Shown here: one piece after another, positions 60,501-64,000 of the stretch
How positions within the stretch are numbered: position 1 is the stretch's first letter
Layout of the letters: every line of letters begins with the position of its first letter
Assembly (NCBI RefSeq): GCF_026003995.1
Contig: NZ_BPIG01000002.1
Coordinates: forward strand, 310,001 to 374,000
Origin: Tepidiforma sp.
GTDB lineage: Bacteria; Chloroflexota; Dehalococcoidia; Tepidiformales; Tepidiformaceae
Length of the DNA: 64,000 bases
Direction of reading: 5' to 3'
Program-made: the position numbers and the translations under genes
The notes under the pieces: generated by a model
Databases searched by the model: none
Seen by the model: only the letters and a program-made list of their open reading frames with translations
Told to the model about the DNA's origin: nothing

Positions 60501-61657
60501 CCGCGCACACTCCCGTCCGGGAACACCGTCGACTCCAGCCGCCCCCGCGCGATGAGCGCCGGCGTCACCAGCGCCCCCGAAAAATCCGCCCTCGCGAGGT
60601 TCGCGAACTCGAAATTCACCCCCGGCCCGACCGCGCCTTCGAGGGTCGCGCCCGTAAGGTCGGCCCGCGCGAACACCGTCCCCGCCAGCGCCGCCTCGCC
60701 GAGGTCCGCCTGCCGCAGGCTCGCGCCTTCGCACCGCGCATGCGAAAGGTCCGCCCAGCGCAGCAGCGCCCCGTCGAGCCGCGCCCCCTCCAGGTGCGCC
60801 CGCCGCAGCGAGCACGCCTCCAGGTTCGCGCCGGTCAGCAGCGCCCCCCGCAGGTCGCAGCCCGCGAGGTCCAGCCCCCGCAGGTCGGCGCCGCGGAGGT
60901 CCGCGCCACGCAGGTCCGCCCCCGCCTCCACCGTCAGCCCGCCCACCGCAAGCGGCCCTTGCCGCCAGCCCGCCGGCACGCGCCCGCCCTCACGCGCAGC
61001 CTCGTCCCGCGCCCCGTCCCCGGCCGCGCCGGTCATCCGCAGGTGCTCCTCCCGCGCCCGGTCGTACGCCGCCCGCAGCCGCTCATCGCCGAGGATCGCC
61101 CAGGCCTCGCGCAGCCGCTGCCGCTGCTTCGTCAGCCGCTCGCCCGAGACGCCGCTGCCCAGCAGCTCCTCGGCGAGGTCCGCGATCGCCCGCCGCACCG
61201 CCTCCCGCGACGCGCCCGGCGGCACCCCGAGGAAGCCGTACCAGTCGAACGACCCGTCGATGCGCGGCGCGCCCCCGCCGCCGGGCGGGCCGTCCTGCGG
61301 CGGCGGCTCCGCTGGCCGCGGCCGCGGTCCCTGCCGCGCCGCCCCGGTTGGCCGCGCCCGCGGCCGCGCAGTCCCCTGGCCCGCGGCGCCGGCCGCCCCC
61401 GGCCGGCCGCCCCGCGCCCCCGCGAACGCCCGCGCCGCCCCCGCCGGCCGCGAGCGGTCGTACTCGGCCCGCCGCGCCGGGTCGCGCAGCACCTCCCACG
61501 CCTCGTTGATGCGGCGCATCCGCTCCGCCGCCTCCGCCGAAGGGTTCACATCCGGATGATGCGCCCGCGCCAGCCGCCGGTACGCCGCCCGCACCTCCTC
61601 GAACGGCGCCGTCGCCGCCACCTCCAGCTCCGCGTAGTAATCCCGTCGCTGCGCCAC
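60497..61657 (-). CDS. J-domain protein with second J-like domain and pentapeptide repeats
   Basis: 386 residues from a GTG. Residues 5-70 are a J-domain with HPD intact (HHPDVNP, 34-36). A Gly/Pro/Arg linker leads to a second J-like domain (about 138-205, DWYGFLGVPPGASREAVRRA) that lacks HPD. After a linker, pentapeptide repeats (A(D/N)LxG type, GADLRGADLRGADLRGLDLA onwards) run to about residue 375. A DnaK co-chaperone domain on a right-handed beta-helix is unusual. It may recruit DnaK to a target bound by the beta-helix. Start: GATACT lies 6 bases upstream. Confidence 0.85.
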   Translation of the reverse strand: MAQRRDYYAELEVAATAPFEEVRAAYRRLARAHHPDVNPSAEAAERMRRINEAWEVLRDPARRAEYDRSRPAGAARAFAGARGGRPGAAGAAGQGTARPRARPTGAARQGPRPRPAEPPPQDGPPGGGGAPRIDGSFDWYGFLGVPPGASREAVRRAIADLAEELLGSGVSGERLTKQRQRLREAWAILGDERLRAAYDRAREEHLRMTGAAGDGARDEAAREGGRVPAGWRQGPLAVGGLTVEAGADLRGADLRGADLRGLDLAGCDLRGALLTGANLEACSLRRAHLEGARLDGALLRWADLSHARCEGASLRQADLGEAALAGTVFARADLTGATLEGAVGPGVNFEFANLARADFSGALVTPALIARGRLESTVFPDGSVRG

Positions 61658-61663
61658 GTTCCC

Positions 61664-61669
61664 AGTATC
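61664..61669 (-). promoter_or_regulatory. -10 like GATACT, leaderless promoter
   Basis: The minus strand reads GATACT, 6 bases before the GTG at 61657, without a ribosome site. The heptamer array begins 6 bases further up. Confidence 0.45.
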
Positions 61670-61675
61670 CCACCC

Positions 61676-61963
61676 GGAGGTTGGAGGTTGGAGGTTATCC
61701 TCCCTCCCCGGTTCCCGCCTCCCGCCTCCCGCCTCCCGCTTCCCGCCTCCCGCCTCCCGCCTCCCGCCTCCCGCCTCCCGCTTCCCGTCTCCCGCCTCCC
61801 GCTTCCCGCCTCACGCTTCCCGTCTCCCGCCTCCCGGTTCCCGCCTCCCGCCTCCCGGTTCCCGCTTCCCGTATCCCGCTTCCCGCTTCCCGCTTCCCGC
61901 TTCCCGCTTCCCGCCTCCGGCCTCCCGCTTCCCGCCTCCCGCCTCCCGCCTCCCGCTTCCCGC
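61676..61963. repeat. composite heptamer array: 3 GGAGGTT and 36 C-rich heptamers
   Basis: Three GGAGGTT units (61676-61696), then ATCCTCCCTCCCC, then 36 in-phase heptamers of the form YTCCCGC (61712-61963) with point variants. It is the longest copy of the composite at 20531 and 43152. All ORFs within it are low-complexity artefacts. It fills most of the 392-base gap before the Rrf2 gene. Confidence 0.88.
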
Positions 61964-61994
61964 CCCCTCCCTTGCATCCCCGCCGCCGGCGCCC

Positions 61995-62018
61995 TACCAT
62001 TGTTGAGCGAGTTACTCG
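61995..62018 (+). promoter_or_regulatory. promoter and candidate operator of the Rrf2-cysK operon
   Basis: TACCAT (61995-62000) can be a -10 box. CGAGT-T-ACTCG (62008-62018), a perfect 5-bp palindrome, lies at the expected transcript start. The position fits an autoregulator site for the Rrf2 protein. Confidence 0.5.
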
Positions 62019-62049
62019 ACTTTCCCCGAAGGAGGGCACCCCGGCCACC

Positions 62050-62483
62050 ATGCGCGTTTCCACCCGCGGCGACTACGGCCTCCGCGCCCTCATCGAGCTC
62101 GCTGCCAACTACGGCGGCGGTCCCCTCCAGTCCTCCGAAATCGCCCTCCGCCGCCACATCCCTGAGCAATACCTCGACCAGCTCCTCTCAACCCTCCGCA
62201 AAGCCGGCTTCATCCGCAGCGTCCGCGGCCCCTCCGGCGGCCACGAACTCGTCCGCCCGCCCGACCAGGTCAGCGTCAAGGACGTCATCGAAGCCCTCGA
62301 AGGCTCCCTCTCCCCCGTCGCCTGGCTCGATGAACCGCCCGAGATGACCGACCACCCCCACCAGTGCGGCCAGCGCGAAATCTGGGAGCGCATCCGCAAA
62401 GCCACCGAAGAGATCCTCGCTTCCTACACCCTCGCCGACCTGCTCGAACGCGAGCCCACCGCCACCGCCGGGAGATGGGTCAT

Positions 62484-62487
<4 letters not shown>
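62050..62487 (+). CDS. Rrf2-family transcriptional regulator (CymR-like)
   Basis: 145 residues. [18 protein letters not shown] and [20 protein letters not shown] with the wing [11 protein letters not shown] are the Rrf2 winged helix. Only one Cys is present ([11 protein letters not shown]), so it cannot bind an Fe-S cluster by three Cys as IscR does; CymR of Bacillus, which controls cysteine metabolism, also lacks a cluster. It overlaps cysteine synthase by 4 bases (ATGA), so it probably controls sulfur assimilation in response to cysteine status. GAAGGAGG is 14 bases before the ATG. Confidence 0.85.
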
Positions 62488-63419
<932 letters not shown>

Positions 63420-63455
63420 CCCACGCCCGCCACGCCCGCGCCGCGCGCAGGGAGC

Positions 63456-63470
63456 GTTGCTATGTGCAAC
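63456..63470. promoter_or_regulatory. inverted repeat ahead of the sulfur-carrier/E1 gene
   Basis: GTTGC-TATGT-GCAAC (63456-63470), perfect 5-bp arms, followed by CATATT, a possible -10. It lies 36 bases before the GTG at 63507. Confidence 0.35.
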
Positions 63471-63506
63471 CATATTCCAGCTGACCAGAGCCGAAGGAGG
63501 ACCCCC

Positions 63507-64000
63507 GTGTCAGTCAACGTCTACATCCCCACCCCGTTCCGCCACCTCGTCGGCAACCGGGCCAGCGTCCGCGCCACCGGCGTCACCGTCCGCGACATCA
63601 TCGAAGACCTCGACCGCCAGTTCCCCGGCTTCCGCGCCCAGCTCGTCGACTCCACCGGTGAGCGCGCCCGCCACATCAACATCTACGTGAACCAGGTCGA
63701 AATCGAAAACCTCGCCGGCGAAGCCACCGAGCTCAACGAAGGCGACGAAGTGGCCGTCATCCCCGCCCTCGCCGGCGGCGCCCCCACCGCCCTCACCCCC
63801 GAGATGGTCGAGCGCTACAGCCGCCACATCATCATGCCCCAGGTCGGCAGCGCCGGGCAGCGCAAGATCATCGAATCGAAGGTCCTCATCATCGGCGCCG
63901 GCGGCCTCGGCTCCCCCGTCGCCCTCTACCTCGCCCTCGCCGGCGTCGGCACCATCGGCATCGTCGATTTCGACGTCGTCGACCGCTCCAACCTCCAGCG
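63507..64000 (+). CDS. ubiquitin-like sulfur carrier fused to an E1-like ThiF/MoeB enzyme (3' end cut)
   Basis: GTG start with GAAGGAGG. Residues 1-93 are a ThiS/MoaD-type fold (SVNVYIPTPFRHLVGN start, then INIYVNQVEIENLAGEAT and GDEVAVIPALAGGAPT). The normally terminal Gly-Gly is internal, at GGAPTALTPE. After it the frame continues into the E1-like domain: VERYSRHIIMPQVGSAGQRK then LIIGAGGLGSPVALYLALAG, the ATP-binding glycine loop. The frame stays open to the window end, so this is one fused protein of at least 164 residues. Likely role: charging a sulfur carrier for cysteine, cofactor or thiolation chemistry. Confidence 0.82.
   Translation, partial: MSVNVYIPTPFRHLVGNRASVRATGVTVRDIIEDLDRQFPGFRAQLVDSTGERARHINIYVNQVEIENLAGEATELNEGDEVAVIPALAGGAPTALTPEMVERYSRHIIMPQVGSAGQRKIIESKVLIIGAGGLGSPVALYLALAGVGTIGIVDFDVVDRSNLQ

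Noticed and set aside
61676..61963. CRISPR-like look of the heptamer arrays
   Set aside because: The units are direct 7-mers without spacers and no cas gene is present.

Overview
The window is 64 kb of very GC-rich bacterial chromosome. Codons in nearly all genes end in C or G, and coding density is high on both strands. There are no rRNA or tRNA genes, no phage genes, no CRISPR array and no transposase. The gene set suggests a free-living aerobic member of the Chloroflexota, but this is inference from content and not a demonstrated placement. It includes an F420-type luciferase-like oxidoreductase, lipoproteins with Tat-type signals, secreted proteins with Pro/Thr-rich linkers, an MgtE transporter, a PhoR/PhoB pair, a GatD-like amidotransferase and many apparently leaderless promoters.

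Layout. 1-2.8 kb: TetR regulator (cut by the window edge) with operators, secreted matrixin protease, nitroreductase, Nudix hydrolase. 3-7.5 kb: purH, a lipoprotein truncated hemoglobin, a DEAD-box helicase with a cysteine-rich C-terminus. 7.7-11 kb: secreted protein, TlpA-type thioredoxin and ResB. 11-16 kb: heterodimeric ABC exporter (one half with an apparent frameshift) and an anchored exported protein. 16-20.3 kb: LLM oxidoreductase, two YeeE/YedE sulfur-transport halves, a standalone CZB protein, a lipoprotein. 20.3-20.7 kb: first repeat island. 20.7-30.6 kb: Fpg/MutM glycosylase, a 2,761-residue sensor kinase with about 14 GAF-like domains, an M23 peptidase. 30.7-36.5 kb: oligopeptide-type binding lipoprotein, hypothetical proteins, a FemAB-like acyltransferase, mgtE behind a leader ORF. 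36.5-41 kb: methyltransferase, anchored PT-rich protein, ArsR regulator with MMPL exporter. 41-45.7 kb: thioredoxin-fold protein, lgt, gatD-like, mnmA, rsfS, crotonase, with repeats between. 45.7-50.4 kb: second repeat island, phoR/phoB, TlpA, flavocytochrome-type reductase. 50.5-57.6 kb: large DUF4011-type helicase with two apparent frameshifts, serine hydrolase, sirtuin, acyl-CoA dehydrogenase. 57.8-61.7 kb: MoxR ATPase with VWA partner, and a J-domain/pentapeptide-repeat protein. 61.7-64 kb: heptamer repeat array, then an Rrf2 regulator, cysteine synthase and a ubiquitin-like sulfur carrier fused to an E1-like enzyme, running off the end.

The most unusual items are the multi-GAF kinase, the J-domain/pentapeptide protein, the carrier/E1 fusion next to cysteine synthase, and a family of modular repeat islands. 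The islands carry 8-mer and 7-mer tandem arrays plus GTAG-headed hairpins with compensatory base changes. One repeat has become the C-terminal tail of MnmA. A TAnnnT box 6-11 nt before the start codon recurs ahead of about ten genes, suggesting leaderless transcripts are common. Two genes contain +1 shifts in poly-C tracts that may be sequencing errors.
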